A stretch of 64,000 nt of DNA, from the NCBI RefSeq assembly GCF_028583545.1, contig NZ_CP087106.1, forward strand, positions 2,300,501 to 2,364,500, written 5' to 3'. Made by a program: the position numbers and the translations under genes. Shown here one piece after another: positions 52,824-61,340 of this stretch (position 1 is the stretch's first letter; every line of letters starts with the position of its first letter). The stretch comes from Methylobacterium sp. NMS14P. GTDB taxonomy: Bacteria > Pseudomonadota > Alphaproteobacteria > Rhizobiales > Beijerinckiaceae. Below the pieces are notes generated by a model. It was not told the origin of the DNA, searched no databases, and saw nothing but the letters and a program-made list of their open reading frames with translations.

Positions 52824-53471
52824 TCATGCCGACTTCTTCTCGTCGCCGGGCAGCACGTAGTCGGTGCCTTCCCACGGCGACAAGAAGTCGAAGTTCCGGA
52901 ATTCCTGCGTCAGCTGCACCGGCTCGTAGACGACCCGCGCCTGGTCCTGGTCGTAGCGGACCTCGACGAAGCCGGTGAGCGGGAAGTCCTTGCGCAGGGG
53001 GTGCCCCTCGAAGCCGTAATCGGTCAGCAGGCGGCGCAGGTCGGGATGGCCCGAGAACAGGATCCCGTAGAGGTCGTAGGTCTCGCGCTCGTACCAGTTG
53101 GCCGCCGGGAAGACCTCGATCACCGAGGGGACCGGCGTCACCTCGTCGGTCTGCACCTTCAGCCGGATGCGCAGGTTATGGCGCAGGGAGAGCAGGTGGT
53201 AGACCACGTCGAAGCGCTTCTCGCGCTGCGGGTAGTCCACGCCGCAAATGTCGATGAAGTTGCGGAACGCGCAGGCCGGATCGTCGCGCAGGTAGGTGAG
53301 CGCGTAGACGATGTCGGAGGCCTGGATCACCAGCGTCAGCTCGCCGAACGCGATGCTGTGGGAGACCACCGCCGGCCCCAGCGCGCCGACGACGCGCTCG
53401 GCCATGGCCGCGACCGCGTCCTCGCCGTAGACCGGCTGGGTGTGGGGGAGGATCGAGATGCCGTTCGTCAT
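52824..53471 (-). CDS. nuoC: NADH-quinone oxidoreductase subunit C
   Basis: Predicted 215-residue subunit (30-kDa homologue). [22 protein letters not shown] and the signature [40 protein letters not shown] are present. Not fused to nuoD. Confidence 0.95.
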   Translation of the reverse strand: MTNGISILPHTQPVYGEDAVAAMAERVVGALGPAVVSHSIAFGELTLVIQASDIVYALTYLRDDPACAFRNFIDICGVDYPQREKRFDVVYHLLSLRHNLRIRLKVQTDEVTPVPSVIEVFPAANWYERETYDLYGILFSGHPDLRRLLTDYGFEGHPLRKDFPLTGFVEVRYDQDQARVVYEPVQLTQEFRNFDFLSPWEGTDYVLPGDEKKSA

Positions 53472-53480
53472 GGCCGCTCC

Positions 53481-54068
53481 TCAGCGCTCGATCGTGCCGG
53501 TCCGGCGGATCTTCTTCTGCAGCAGCAGCACGCCGTAGAGCAGCGCCTCGGCGGTGGGCGGGCAGCCGGGCACGTAGATGTCCACCGGCACCACCCGGTC
53601 GCAGCCGCGCACCACCGAGTAGGAGTAGTGGTAGTAGCCGCCGCCGTTGGCGCAGGAGCCCATCGAGATGACGTAGCGCGGCTCCGGCATCTGGTCGTAG
53701 ACCTTGCGCAGCGCCGGGGCCATCTTGTTGGTGAGCGTGCCGGCGACGATCATCACGTCGGACTGGCGCGGCGAGCCGCGCGGGGCGAAGCCGAATCGCT
53801 CGCAATCGTAGCGCGGCATCGACATCTGCATCATCTCGACCGCGCAGCAGGCGAGACCGAAGGTCATCCACATCAGCGAGCCCGTGCGGGCCCAGTTGAT
53901 CAGCTCGTCCGTGGTGGTGAGCAGGAAGCCCCGGTCGGCCAGCTCGTCGCTGATCGACAGGAAGGTCGGGTCGTCCGCGCCGATCGGGCGGCCGGTGTTG
54001 GGATCGATGATCCCCTTCGGCTGGGGCGCGATCGCGGGGGCGCGGTTGGTATCGGTGATCAGGGCCAT
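53481..54068 (-). CDS. nuoB: NADH-quinone oxidoreductase subunit B
   Basis: Predicted 195-residue subunit carrying cluster N2. The ligands include the tandem Cys74-Cys75 in [10 protein letters not shown], then Cys in [10 protein letters not shown] and [11 protein letters not shown]. The N-terminal 55 residues are an extension typical of alphaproteobacteria. Confidence 0.95.
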   Translation of the reverse strand: MALITDTNRAPAIAPQPKGIIDPNTGRPIGADDPTFLSISDELADRGFLLTTTDELINWARTGSLMWMTFGLACCAVEMMQMSMPRYDCERFGFAPRGSPRQSDVMIVAGTLTNKMAPALRKVYDQMPEPRYVISMGSCANGGGYYHYSYSVVRGCDRVVPVDIYVPGCPPTAEALLYGVLLLQKKIRRTGTIER

Positions 54069-54110
54069 CGGCGACTCAGGAATTCAGTGCGGGCGGCGAG
54101 CGGCGGGACA

Positions 54111-54476
54111 TCAATCCCATTCGAGGGCGCCCTTGCGCCACTCGTAGACGAAGCCGACGGTCAGCACGCCCAGGAAGACGATCATCGACCAGAAGCCGAA
54201 CCAGCCCAGATCCCCGAAGGTGATCGCCCAGGGGAAGAGGAACGCGACCTCGAGGTCGAAGATGATGAACAGGATGGCGACGAGGTAGAAGCGCACGTCG
54301 AACTTCATGCGGGCATCGTCGAACGCGTTGAAGCCGCACTCGTAGGCCGAGAGCTTCTCGGGATCCGGGCTCTTGAAGGCCACCAGGAACGGGACGACCA
54401 GCAGAGCCGTGGCGATGAACAGCGCCACGCCGATGAACACGATGAGCGGCAGGTAATCCGCCAACAATCCGGTCAT
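54111..54476 (-). CDS. nuoA: NADH-quinone oxidoreductase subunit A
   Basis: Predicted 121-residue membrane subunit with three helices. The loop [44 protein letters not shown] contains the conserved Cys of the quinone-channel loop. It is the first nuo gene. The 372-bp region upstream (54477-54848) must carry the operon promoter; CATAAG near 54555 is a possible -10 but no good -35 partner is seen. Confidence 0.94.
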   Translation of the reverse strand: MTGLLADYLPLIVFIGVALFIATALLVVPFLVAFKSPDPEKLSAYECGFNAFDDARMKFDVRFYLVAILFIIFDLEVAFLFPWAITFGDLGWFGFWSMIVFLGVLTVGFVYEWRKGALEWD

Positions 54477-54773
54477 GCCAGGGCCTCGCGAGACGAGTGA
54501 AACCGCGGTGCGACGCCGACCCGGATCCGCCCGTGGAATTGTTCTTATGCCAGGATGCGCGCGGCCGGAGGCTTAGTCGAGCCGCCGGCCCGTGACAATG
54601 GCTTGTCGCGTCGCACAAAGCGCGCTGTCAGCCTTCCTGTCAGACATGTCGGAGATGGGCTTGCGCGGCCGCGATACAACACGACGGAAGCGCGCAGGCC
54701 CCGAGTCGGGGGGCTGGTATGCCTGTGCCCGAGGGCCTCGAACGGCGCGGATACGAATCCGTGGCGGATGCGC

Positions 54774-54800
54774 TTGACAGGGCCCCGGGCGCCCCATAAA
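54774..54800 (+). promoter_or_regulatory. promoter of the tRNA-Asp gene
   Basis: A consensus TTGACA (54774-54779) and CATAAA (54795-54800) are 15 bases apart (16 if ATAAAC is read). They lie about 50 bases before the mature tRNA 5' end, the expected distance for a leader removed by RNase P. Confidence 0.7.
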
Positions 54801-54848
54801 CCCCGCCCCGTCGCCGGGCGAAACGCCCCTTCGAAGCGACCACGCCGT

Positions 54849-54925
54849 GCGGGCGTAGCTCAGTTGGTTAGAGTGCCGGCCTGTCACGCCGGAGGTCGCG
54901 GGTTCGAGCCCCGTCGCCCGCGCCA
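54849..54925 (+). tRNA. tRNA-Asp (GTC)
   Basis: 77 nt including encoded CCA. The acceptor arm GCGGGCG pairs with CGCCCGC (54915-54921), discriminator G. The D-loop has AGTTGGTTAGA, the anticodon loop CTGTCAC gives anticodon GTC, and the T-arm has the invariant GGTTCGAGCC. No att-like duplication or integrase follows it. Confidence 0.97.
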
Positions 54926-55018
54926 CGTCCCCTGATCCCCTTTCGATATCTCGCGGTGCACCGAGCCGACGCGATCGCGCGCCGGTTGGAGCGAGCCGTG
55001 CCGCTCCCGGCCGAACGG

Positions 55019-55921
55019 TCAGGCGACCTTCGACGATTCGGGGTCAGGTCTCTGCCGAGCGACCGCGCCCGGCCGGGTGCCGCGCAGGCTCAGGGCGATT
55101 CCCGTCAGGATCAGGCCGCCCCCGGCCAGGATGTCGGCGCTCAGCGGCTCGCCCAGGACGAGGTGCGTGCTCAGGATGCCAGCCACCGGCACCAGCAGGG
55201 CGAAGGGGGTCACGGCGGCCGCCGGGTAGCGGGTCAGGAGCCCGTTCCAGAGGCCGAAGGCGAGGAGCGTCGTCGGGTAGGCCTGGAACGCGACCGATCC
55301 GATCGCGCCCCAGCTCGGATGCGTCAGCGGCGCCAGGGCGTCCGTTCCCTCGCTGATCAGCGACAGGATGAGCAGGGGCGGCGTCGTGGCGAGGCTGCCC
55401 CAGACCATCAGCGCCAGTCGGTCGACCCGGCCGATCCGCTTCACGATGACGTTCGCGCTCGCCCAGGCCAGGGCCGCGCCGACGACGAGGAGCAGCGGGC
55501 CGAGTGGGGCGCCTCCGCTCCGCCCGAGCGCCACCGCGGCGACGCCGATGAGCGCGATGCCGCCGCCCAGGACCTGAAGCCCCCGCGGGCGCTCCCCCTG
55601 CAGCGCCCAGGCGAGCGCCACCGTGAAGGGGACCTGGACCTGGATGAGCAGCGACGACAGCCCGGCCGGCATGCCGAGGCGGATCGCCGTCATCAGCAGC
55701 CCGAACTGGCCGACCCCGAGGGCGAGGCCGAATCCGGCCACCAGGGCGACGGGGGCCCGGGGCGGCCGGATCACCAGCGCCGCCGGCAGGGCCGCGAAGC
55801 CGAAGCGCAGGGCACACAGCATCAGCGGCGGCACCGTCTCCAGGCCGACCTTGATGGCCACGAAGGCCAGCCCGAGGATGGTGACCACCAGGATTGCGGC
55901 GAGCCCGTCGCGCAGCGTCAT
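55019..55921 (-). CDS. EamA-family (DMT) transporter
   Basis: Predicted 300-residue inner-membrane protein with about ten hydrophobic helices in two EamA repeats (AFVAIKVGLETVPPLMLCALRF and WASANVIVKRIGRVD...). Family members export amino acids or metabolites such as cysteine pathway products; the substrate here is unknown. It is downstream of the DUF1127 gene in the same direction and close to a MocR regulator, which might control it. Confidence 0.87.
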   Translation of the reverse strand: MTLRDGLAAILVVTILGLAFVAIKVGLETVPPLMLCALRFGFAALPAALVIRPPRAPVALVAGFGLALGVGQFGLLMTAIRLGMPAGLSSLLIQVQVPFTVALAWALQGERPRGLQVLGGGIALIGVAAVALGRSGGAPLGPLLLVVGAALAWASANVIVKRIGRVDRLALMVWGSLATTPPLLILSLISEGTDALAPLTHPSWGAIGSVAFQAYPTTLLAFGLWNGLLTRYPAAAVTPFALLVPVAGILSTHLVLGEPLSADILAGGGLILTGIALSLRGTRPGAVARQRPDPESSKVA

Positions 55922-55965
55922 GGGCGCATCCTACGCCGCGCTCCGTCGCGTCACCATCGCTTCAG

Positions 55966-56020
55966 CACCGCGTCGCCACCGCGTCGCCACCGCGTCGCCA
56001 CCGCGTCGCCACCGCGTCAC
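55966..56020. repeat. 11-bp tandem repeat, five copies
   Basis: CACCGCGTCGC is repeated head-to-tail at 55966, 55977, 55988 and 55999, with a fifth copy (CACCGCGTCAC) at 56010-56020. The last copy contains the stop codon of the DUF1127 gene; the rest fills over half of the 95-bp gap to the EamA gene. Copy number could change by slippage and alter the DUF1127 C-terminus only if unit loss shifts the stop. Confidence 0.9.
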
Positions 56021-56340
56021 CAGGGCCGCACGGCCGCCCGGACCCGGCGGCGCTCGTCGCGCCGGCCGACCAGCAGGTGGATCGCGTCGCCCGTGCCCGG
56101 CACGCAGGCATCCGCCACGTCCTGCGGCGTCAGGCCGATATCCCTCAACTCCCGGTCGGACAGGGTCGACAGGCGCTGGAGCACGCGCCGGTTCATCGCC
56201 GTCCGCGACAGGCCGGCGCGCGCCGACGCGGCGACGGCCAGCACCGACTTGGCCATCCGGGCGAGCCATCCGCTCCGCGATCCGGGCCGGGTTGAGATCC
56301 GGGCTTCGAGGTCGCCGGTTTCGATCAGGCACTGGGTCAT
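56017..56340 (-). CDS. DUF1127 (YjiS-like) domain protein
   Basis: Predicted 107-residue protein. The DUF1127 motif RRVLQRLSTLSDRELRDIGLTPQDV is at about 51-75, preceded by an Ala-rich helix and followed by a basic tail. Short DUF1127 proteins in other alphaproteobacteria affect RNA handling and metabolic regulation; this longer version is not characterised to my knowledge. GGAGGAGGGG lies five bases before ATG 56340. A much longer frame upstream is an antisense shadow of the MocR gene. Confidence 0.8.
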   Translation of the reverse strand: MTQCLIETGDLEARISTRPGSRSGWLARMAKSVLAVAASARAGLSRTAMNRRVLQRLSTLSDRELRDIGLTPQDVADACVPGTGDAIHLLVGRRDERRRVRAAVRPW

Positions 56341-56454
56341 GGATCCCCTCCTCCATCGTTCTGGGGCGTCACGATCCTGGCGGCCGGGGGCTGGCGGCGA
56401 CAGGAACACTTCGGTACGGTTCGGAAGAATTGTCCGGACGAAAGAGCAGTACGG

Positions 56455-57846
56455 ATGGCGATCGCAGTCAGAAGTCCCGGGACGCGCGTCGAGGCCGTGG
56501 TCGGCGAGATCCGCGAGCGGATCGCGGCGCGGCGGCTGGTCCCGGGCGTGCGGATCCCCTCGGTGCGGGCCTTCGCGGAGACGATGGGCGTCTCGAAATC
56601 CACCGTCGTCGAGGCCTACGAGCGCCTCGCCGCCGAGGGCGCCGTGGTGCCGCGGCCGGGCTCGGGCTTCTACGTCGCCGGCAAGACCCGGCCGCTCTCG
56701 CTCCAGGCGATGGGGCCCCGGCTCGACCGAATCGTCGACCCGCTCTGGATCACCCGGCAGGCGCAGCAGGCCGGCTCCGACCAGCTGAAGCCCGGGGCCG
56801 GCTGGCTGCCCGATTCCTGGATGCCCCACGAGGCCATCCGCCGGGGCCTGCGCCGGGTGGCCCGCGCCGACCTCGCCGAGATGACCAACTACGACCGGCC
56901 CCTGGGCTACGAGCCCCTGCGCCACCAGATCGCCCGCAAGGTCGGCGAGAAGGGCGTCGGCGCCGAGCCCGACCAGATCGTGCTGGTCGAATCGGCCACG
57001 CAGGCGCTGGACCTCGTCTGCCGCTTCCTGCTCCAGCCCGGCGACACCGTGCTGGTGGACGATCCCTGCTACTTCAACTTCCTGGCGCTGCTGCGCGCGC
57101 AGCGCGTCGCGGTGGTCGGCGTGCCGATCACGCCGGAGGGGCCGGACCTGCAGGCGCTCGCGACCCTGCTGGAGCAGCACCGGCCGCGCTTCTACCTGAC
57201 CAACGCGGCCCTCCAGAATCCGACCGGGGCGAGCCTCGCGCCGACCGTGGCGCACCGGCTCCTCAAGCTGTGCGAGGCGCACGACACGCTCATCGTCGAG
57301 GACGAGATCTTCGGCGACCTCGAGCCCGAGGCCGCTCCGCGGCTCGCCGGCTTCGACGGGCTGGAGCGGGTGATCCAGATCGGCAGCTTCTCCAAGACCC
57401 TGTCGGCGGCCGCGCGCTGCGGCTGGATCGCGCTCCGGGCCGACTGGGTCGAGCCGCTGGTCGACCTCAAGCTGGCGCTCAGCCTCGGCAACGGCCACAT
57501 CACGGCCGCGCTGGTGCACGCCCTGATCACCGAGGGCGCCTACCGACGACACCTCGCCGAGACCCGCCGCCGGCTCGCCGGCGCGATGGTGCAGGCCTCC
57601 GCGGAGCTGCGCGCCTGCGGCCTGGAGACCTGGGCGCAGCCGCGGGGCGGCTTCTTCCTGTGGATGCGGCTGCCCGACGGGCGCGACGGGGCCGACGTCG
57701 CCCGCCGGGCGCTGGCCCGCGGCATGGTGCTGGCGCCCGGGACGTCGTTCAGCCTGTCGGAGGCGTGGAACGGCTACATGCGCTTCAACGTCGCCCACTG
57801 CGCCGATCCGCGGATCCGGCCGATCCTCCGGGAGGCGCTGGGCTGA
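56455..57846 (+). CDS. MocR-type GntR/aminotransferase transcriptional regulator
   Basis: Predicted 463-residue fusion. Residues 10-75 are a GntR winged helix (RIPSVRAFAETMGVSKSTVVEAYERLAAEGAV, GSGFYV); residues about 100-460 are a fold-type I aminotransferase with the PLP-binding Lys in IGSFSKTLSAAAR and NPTGASL. Such regulators sense amino-acid or amine ligands via PLP. The divergent 114-bp region with repeated TACGG (about 56413 and 56449) may be its operator, giving control of itself and of the DUF1127-EamA pair; that is inference. Confidence 0.88.
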   Translation: MAIAVRSPGTRVEAVVGEIRERIAARRLVPGVRIPSVRAFAETMGVSKSTVVEAYERLAAEGAVVPRPGSGFYVAGKTRPLSLQAMGPRLDRIVDPLWITRQAQQAGSDQLKPGAGWLPDSWMPHEAIRRGLRRVARADLAEMTNYDRPLGYEPLRHQIARKVGEKGVGAEPDQIVLVESATQALDLVCRFLLQPGDTVLVDDPCYFNFLALLRAQRVAVVGVPITPEGPDLQALATLLEQHRPRFYLTNAALQNPTGASLAPTVAHRLLKLCEAHDTLIVEDEIFGDLEPEAAPRLAGFDGLERVIQIGSFSKTLSAAARCGWIALRADWVEPLVDLKLALSLGNGHITAALVHALITEGAYRRHLAETRRRLAGAMVQASAELRACGLETWAQPRGGFFLWMRLPDGRDGADVARRALARGMVLAPGTSFSLSEAWNGYMRFNVAHCADPRIRPILREALG

Positions 57847-57855
57847 GGGGCCCGG

Positions 57856-59187
57856 TCAGGCCGGCAGCCGCAGCTCCGCCCGCAGGCCGCCGAGATCCGA
57901 CCGCCCGAGGCTCAGGCCACCGCCGTACAGCTCGGCGAGCTCCAGGGTGATCGGCAGCCCGAAGCCGTGGCCCGGCACGCCCTCGTCGAGGCGCCGGCCC
58001 CGGGCCATGACGGCGGAGGCCGCCTCCGGGTCGAGGCCGGGCCCGTCATCCTCCACGACTACGGCCACCGCGCCGTCGCGCGCCGCCGCCGAGACCCGCA
58101 CGCGGCCGCGGCACCAGCGGCAGGCATTGTCCACGAGGTTGCCGAGCATCTCGTCGAGATCCTGGCCCTCGCAGGAGACCGACAGGGTCTCCGGGACGTC
58201 GAGGTCGATCGCCGCGCCCTTCTCGGCGTGGATCCGGGTCAGCGCCGCGCGCAGGTCCGACAGCCGGGGCGCCAGGGCCGTGCGGCCCCGGGCCGAACCC
58301 GCCAGGGCCGCCGCGCGGGCGCGCCGGAGGTGGTGCCGCACCCGCCGGTCCATGTCGTCCACCTGCCGGCGCAGCGCGCCGTCCGGGTCGCGGGCGGGCT
58401 CGGCGAGCGCCATCGACAGGGTGGCGAGCGGCGTCTTGAGGGCGTGGGCGAGGTTGGCGACGTGGCCGCGGGCGCGCTCCAGGTTCTGCGCGTTCTGGTC
58501 GAGGAGCGCGTTGAGTTCCGCCACCATCGGCGCGATCTCGGCCGGTTGGTCCGCCGGCACGCGCTCGCGCCGCCCCGCCCTGACCGACGCGAGGTCCGCG
58601 CGCAGGCGCGTCAGCGGCGCGAGGCCGAGGCGCACCTGGAAGGCCAGGCCGGCGAGCAGGCACAGGCCGAGGATGCCGAGCGCCAGGGCGAGGCTCGTCA
58701 GCGCCTCGCGCAGCGGCCCGCGCAGCTCCCCCTCCGGCGCCGCCACCACGATCGTCGCCGGCTCGGGCCCGGGCCCGGGCACGGCGAGCACGCGGGCGAC
58801 GAGGGGCTCGCCGCGCGGGCCCGTGCCCGAGGCCGGGCGCGGCCGGCCCGGCTCGTCGTCCGGTCCCGGATCGGACAGGCGGATGTCCCCGCCGCGCAGG
58901 GAGCCGGAGCGAATCGTCTCGCCGCCGCGGCGCACCTCCCAGGCCCAGCCGGGGCCGGGCCGGTCGAAGGGCGGCGCGTCGAGATCCTGCGGGAGGATCC
59001 CGGCCTCGAGCCCGGCCCGCAGGGCGACGATCTGCGCGTCGAGCCGGCCGTCGAGCTGCCCGCGCACGAAGCGGTGCAGGATCACCCCGATGGCGAGGCC
59101 CGCCACCACCAGGGCCGCCAGCACCAGCACCAGGGCCGACGCGAGCAGCCGTGTGCGGAGCGAGCGGCGCCGCGCCGTCGCCGCCAT
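57856..59187 (-). CDS. PhoQ-like sensor histidine kinase
   Basis: Predicted 443-residue inner-membrane kinase. TM1 is at about 14-38, a Pro/Gly-rich periplasmic domain of about 120 residues follows, TM2 at about 162-184, then HAMP. The phosphoacceptor is His248 in NLAHALKTPL; the N-box is NLVDNACRWC and the G-box EDDGPGLDP, with GHGFGLPI. ATG 59187 overlaps the TAA of the response-regulator gene, indicating coupled translation. A longer in-frame start lies within that gene and is not plausible. Confidence 0.9.
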   Translation of the reverse strand: MAATARRRSLRTRLLASALVLVLAALVVAGLAIGVILHRFVRGQLDGRLDAQIVALRAGLEAGILPQDLDAPPFDRPGPGWAWEVRRGGETIRSGSLRGGDIRLSDPGPDDEPGRPRPASGTGPRGEPLVARVLAVPGPGPEPATIVVAAPEGELRGPLREALTSLALALGILGLCLLAGLAFQVRLGLAPLTRLRADLASVRAGRRERVPADQPAEIAPMVAELNALLDQNAQNLERARGHVANLAHALKTPLATLSMALAEPARDPDGALRRQVDDMDRRVRHHLRRARAAALAGSARGRTALAPRLSDLRAALTRIHAEKGAAIDLDVPETLSVSCEGQDLDEMLGNLVDNACRWCRGRVRVSAAARDGAVAVVVEDDGPGLDPEAASAVMARGRRLDEGVPGHGFGLPITLELAELYGGGLSLGRSDLGGLRAELRLPA

Positions 59188-59852
59188 TAGGCGGGCTCCG
59201 CGTGCAGGCGGTAGCCGTGGCCGCGCACGCTCTCGATCCGCGCCGGGGCGATCTTCCGGCGCAGGCGCGTGATGATCACCTCGACGGAGTTCGAATCGAC
59301 GTCGGCGTCCCCCTCGTAGACCCGCTCGATCAGGTGCGGGCGCGGCACCACGGTCTCGCGGTTCAGCATCAGGCAGGATAGGACCCGCCATTCCAGGCCG
59401 GTGAGCTTGAGCGGCAGGCCCTCGTGCTCGAAGGCGCCGAGGCCCGGATCGAAGCTCAGGGGACCGCAGGTGATCCGGCTCGCGCCTCCGCCCTGGGACC
59501 GGCGCACGAGGGCGCGCAGGCGGATCACCAGCTCCTCCACGCGGACCGGCTTCACGAGATAGTCGTCCGCCCCCGCCTTGAAGGCCGCGACCTTGTCGCT
59601 CCAGCCGTCCCGGGCGGTCAGCACCAGCACCGGCAGGGTCCGTCCGGCCCCGCGCCAGGCCCGCAGCACCGAGACCCCGTCGCCCTTCGGCAGGCCGAGA
59701 TCGAGCACGACGGCGTCGTAGCCCTCGGTCTCGCCGAGATGCTGGGCGTCCTCGCCGGTGGCGGCGTGGTCGAGCACGAAGTTCTCGGCGCGCAGGACCT
59801 TGGCGACCTCCGCCGCGAGGGCGGCGTCGTCCTCCACCAGCAGGATCTTCAC
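59187..59852 (-). CDS. OmpR/PhoP-family response regulator
   Basis: Predicted 221-residue regulator. The receiver has Asp51 in VVLDLGLPKGDG, Thr in VLVLTARDG and Lys in ADDYLVKPV; the C-terminal winged helix has VEVIITRLRRKIAPARIESVRGHGYRL. The GTG at 59852 is chosen because GGAGGTGAG stands eight bases upstream and the protein then starts VKILLVEDD; an ATG 24 bases further upstream would place this ribosome binding site inside the gene. Confidence 0.92.
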   Translation of the reverse strand: MKILLVEDDAALAAEVAKVLRAENFVLDHAATGEDAQHLGETEGYDAVVLDLGLPKGDGVSVLRAWRGAGRTLPVLVLTARDGWSDKVAAFKAGADDYLVKPVRVEELVIRLRALVRRSQGGGASRITCGPLSFDPGLGAFEHEGLPLKLTGLEWRVLSCLMLNRETVVPRPHLIERVYEGDADVDSNSVEVIITRLRRKIAPARIESVRGHGYRLHAEPA

Positions 59853-60037
59853 CGGTCTCACCTCCCCGTCTGGCACTCGGCGGCCGGATTCGACCGCCGG
59901 CGGAACGATGCGCCGGGCGGGCGGCCGGTTTCGCCCAATGCCGCCAGGACTTAGGGCCGTGGCCTCACCTGAGCTGCCGGGACGGCCGCGCGGGCGTCGA
60001 CCTTCCGGCCCGCATCAGTGCCCGCTGCCAAGCCTCT

Positions 60038-60111
60038 GAACCCGCACGGGTTCCACACGGAGCGCTCTAGGACGGTGCGTTTAACCGGGCCTGAACCGCG
60101 CGGTTCAGGCC
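60038..60111. repeat. two palindromes in the divergent region before the PepSY gene
   Basis: GAACCCG-CA-CGGGTTC at 60038-60053 (7-bp arms) and a perfect 24-bp palindrome at 60088-60111 (centre CCGCGCGG, arms beginning GGCCTGAA). Both lie in the 328-bp gap between the response-regulator gene and the PepSY gene. They may be operators or dispersed repeats. No gene is seen in the gap. Confidence 0.7.
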
Positions 60112-60180
60112 GGATTGCCGGCGGCTCCCTAGGAAGGGGCATCGGATCGAGCGGATCCGGACCCTTCAGAGGACGAGACC

Positions 60181-60867
60181 ATGAGCGACGACAAGACCAT
60201 CGACGGGACCGCGCGGGAGGTCCGCGAGCCCGAGGCCGCCAGGCCGGCGTCGAGGGCGGTCCCGCGGCGGCCCTGGGTGGTCGGCGCGGTGGCGCTGCCG
60301 CTGGCCCTGGGCGCCGTCGGCCTGTCCCTGGCGCAGGGAACGCCGTTCCAGCCGACGCCGGTCGCGCCGGTGGCCATCCAGGCCCTGACCCCGTCGGGCG
60401 CGACAGCCATCAAGGGCGAGGTCGCGGAGATCTTCGGCAACAAGTTCGTGGTGCAGGACGGCACCGGGCGGGCCCTCGTGGAAACGGGCCGCGAGGGCGA
60501 GGGCGGCGGCCTCGTCGCCAAGGGTGAGACCGTGACGGTGCAGGGCCGCTTCGAGACCGGCTTCCTGCACGCCCGGGTCCTGACCCACGGGGACGGGCGC
60601 ACGCTGCTGCTCGGGCCGGCCGGCGGCCCTCCGACCGGCAGCCTGGACTGGGCCAAGGACCGGCTCGGCCTCGGGCCGAAGCCCGACGTGACCGCCCTGA
60701 CCGCTTCGGTCCAGGCGGCGGGCTACGGCGACGTGCGGGTCACGGGCCGCGGGCCGCGTCATTTCGAGGTGGCCGCGAAGGACCGGGACGGCCGCGAGCA
60801 CCAGCTTCACGTCGGCTTCGACGGCCAGGTGCGGGAGCGCCCGGTGCCGGGGCTGCCGCCGCTCTGA
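60181..60867 (+). CDS. membrane-anchored BOF/OB-fold plus PepSY-like protein
   Basis: Predicted 228-residue protein with a cytoplasmic N-terminus, one transmembrane segment at about 32-51 and a periplasmic remainder. Residues 76-135 (IKGEVAEIFGNKFVVQDGTGRALVETG...) resemble the bacterial OB-fold (BOF, YgiW-like); residues 172-220 resemble PepSY (VQAAGYGDVRVTGRGPRHFEVAAKDRDG). PepSY genes commonly neighbour PhoP/PhoQ-like systems, and this one is divergent from such a pair, so it is a probable target or modulator. Confidence 0.78.
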   Translation: MSDDKTIDGTAREVREPEAARPASRAVPRRPWVVGAVALPLALGAVGLSLAQGTPFQPTPVAPVAIQALTPSGATAIKGEVAEIFGNKFVVQDGTGRALVETGREGEGGGLVAKGETVTVQGRFETGFLHARVLTHGDGRTLLLGPAGGPPTGSLDWAKDRLGLGPKPDVTALTASVQAAGYGDVRVTGRGPRHFEVAAKDRDGREHQLHVGFDGQVRERPVPGLPPL

Positions 60868-60952
60868 GCCGGGCCCGGGCGGGAGGGCCCGCGTGCAACC
60901 CTTCCGCGCCTGCCGCGTCGTCCTGTCTCTCGCCGGACAGGAGGTGCGCGCC

Positions 60953-61261
60953 GTGGAGCCGATGAAGCCGATGGAACCCATGAAGCCCATGGAGCCGATG
61001 AAGCCGATGAAGGGCGCGGAGCCCTGGTGGCCGAAGGATCTCGGCGAGCCCGCGACAAGCGGCGCGCAGAACGGGATGAAGTACGCGTTCTTCCCGGACA
61101 AGCGCCGCCTCCTCGTCGACCGCGACGGGCAGGTCTCGACCTACGACAGCGGCGACCACCGGATCGGCGGCGTCGCGCAGGGGGACGGGACCGCCAAGAC
61201 CCTGACCTTCACCGGCCAGGACGGCGAGGTCGACCTGGGCGCCCTGAAGAAGCTCGACTGA
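60953..61261 (+). CDS. MKPMEP-repeat small protein of unknown function
   Basis: Predicted 102-residue protein starting at GTG 60953, selected because AGGAGG (60939-60944) is eight bases upstream. The N-terminus is a Met/Lys/Pro/Glu repeat (VEPMKPMEPMKPMEPMKPMK); then PWWPKDLGEPATSGAQNGMKYAFFP leads to a beta-rich domain (LLVDRDGQVSTYDSGDHRIGGVAQ, LTFTGQDGEVDL). No signal peptide is evident from this start; a longer GTG start at 60893 is possible. I recognise the general pattern from other alphaproteobacteria but know no function. It follows the PepSY gene by 85 bases. Confidence 0.72.
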   Translation: MEPMKPMEPMKPMEPMKPMKGAEPWWPKDLGEPATSGAQNGMKYAFFPDKRRLLVDRDGQVSTYDSGDHRIGGVAQGDGTAKTLTFTGQDGEVDLGALKKLD

Positions 61262-61340
61262 GCCCGGCGTGGACAGGCCGGGACGGCGCGCTTAAGCCCG
61301 GCCCGACCATGCGAGCCGTCCTGCCAGACCCCGCGATGCC

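Noticed and set aside
54573..54926. 117-codon minus-strand frame covering the tRNA-Asp gene
   Set aside because: Frames antisense to tRNA genes (with ATGLEPATSGVTGRHSNQLSY) are a classic annotation artefact.
54849..56020. tRNA-Asp as an integration site for a mobile element
   Set aside because: No integrase, no repeated tRNA 3' end and no composition change follow; the neighbours look native.
55966..56020. CRISPR array
   Set aside because: The 11-bp units are contiguous without spacers and there are no cas genes; it is a simple tandem repeat.
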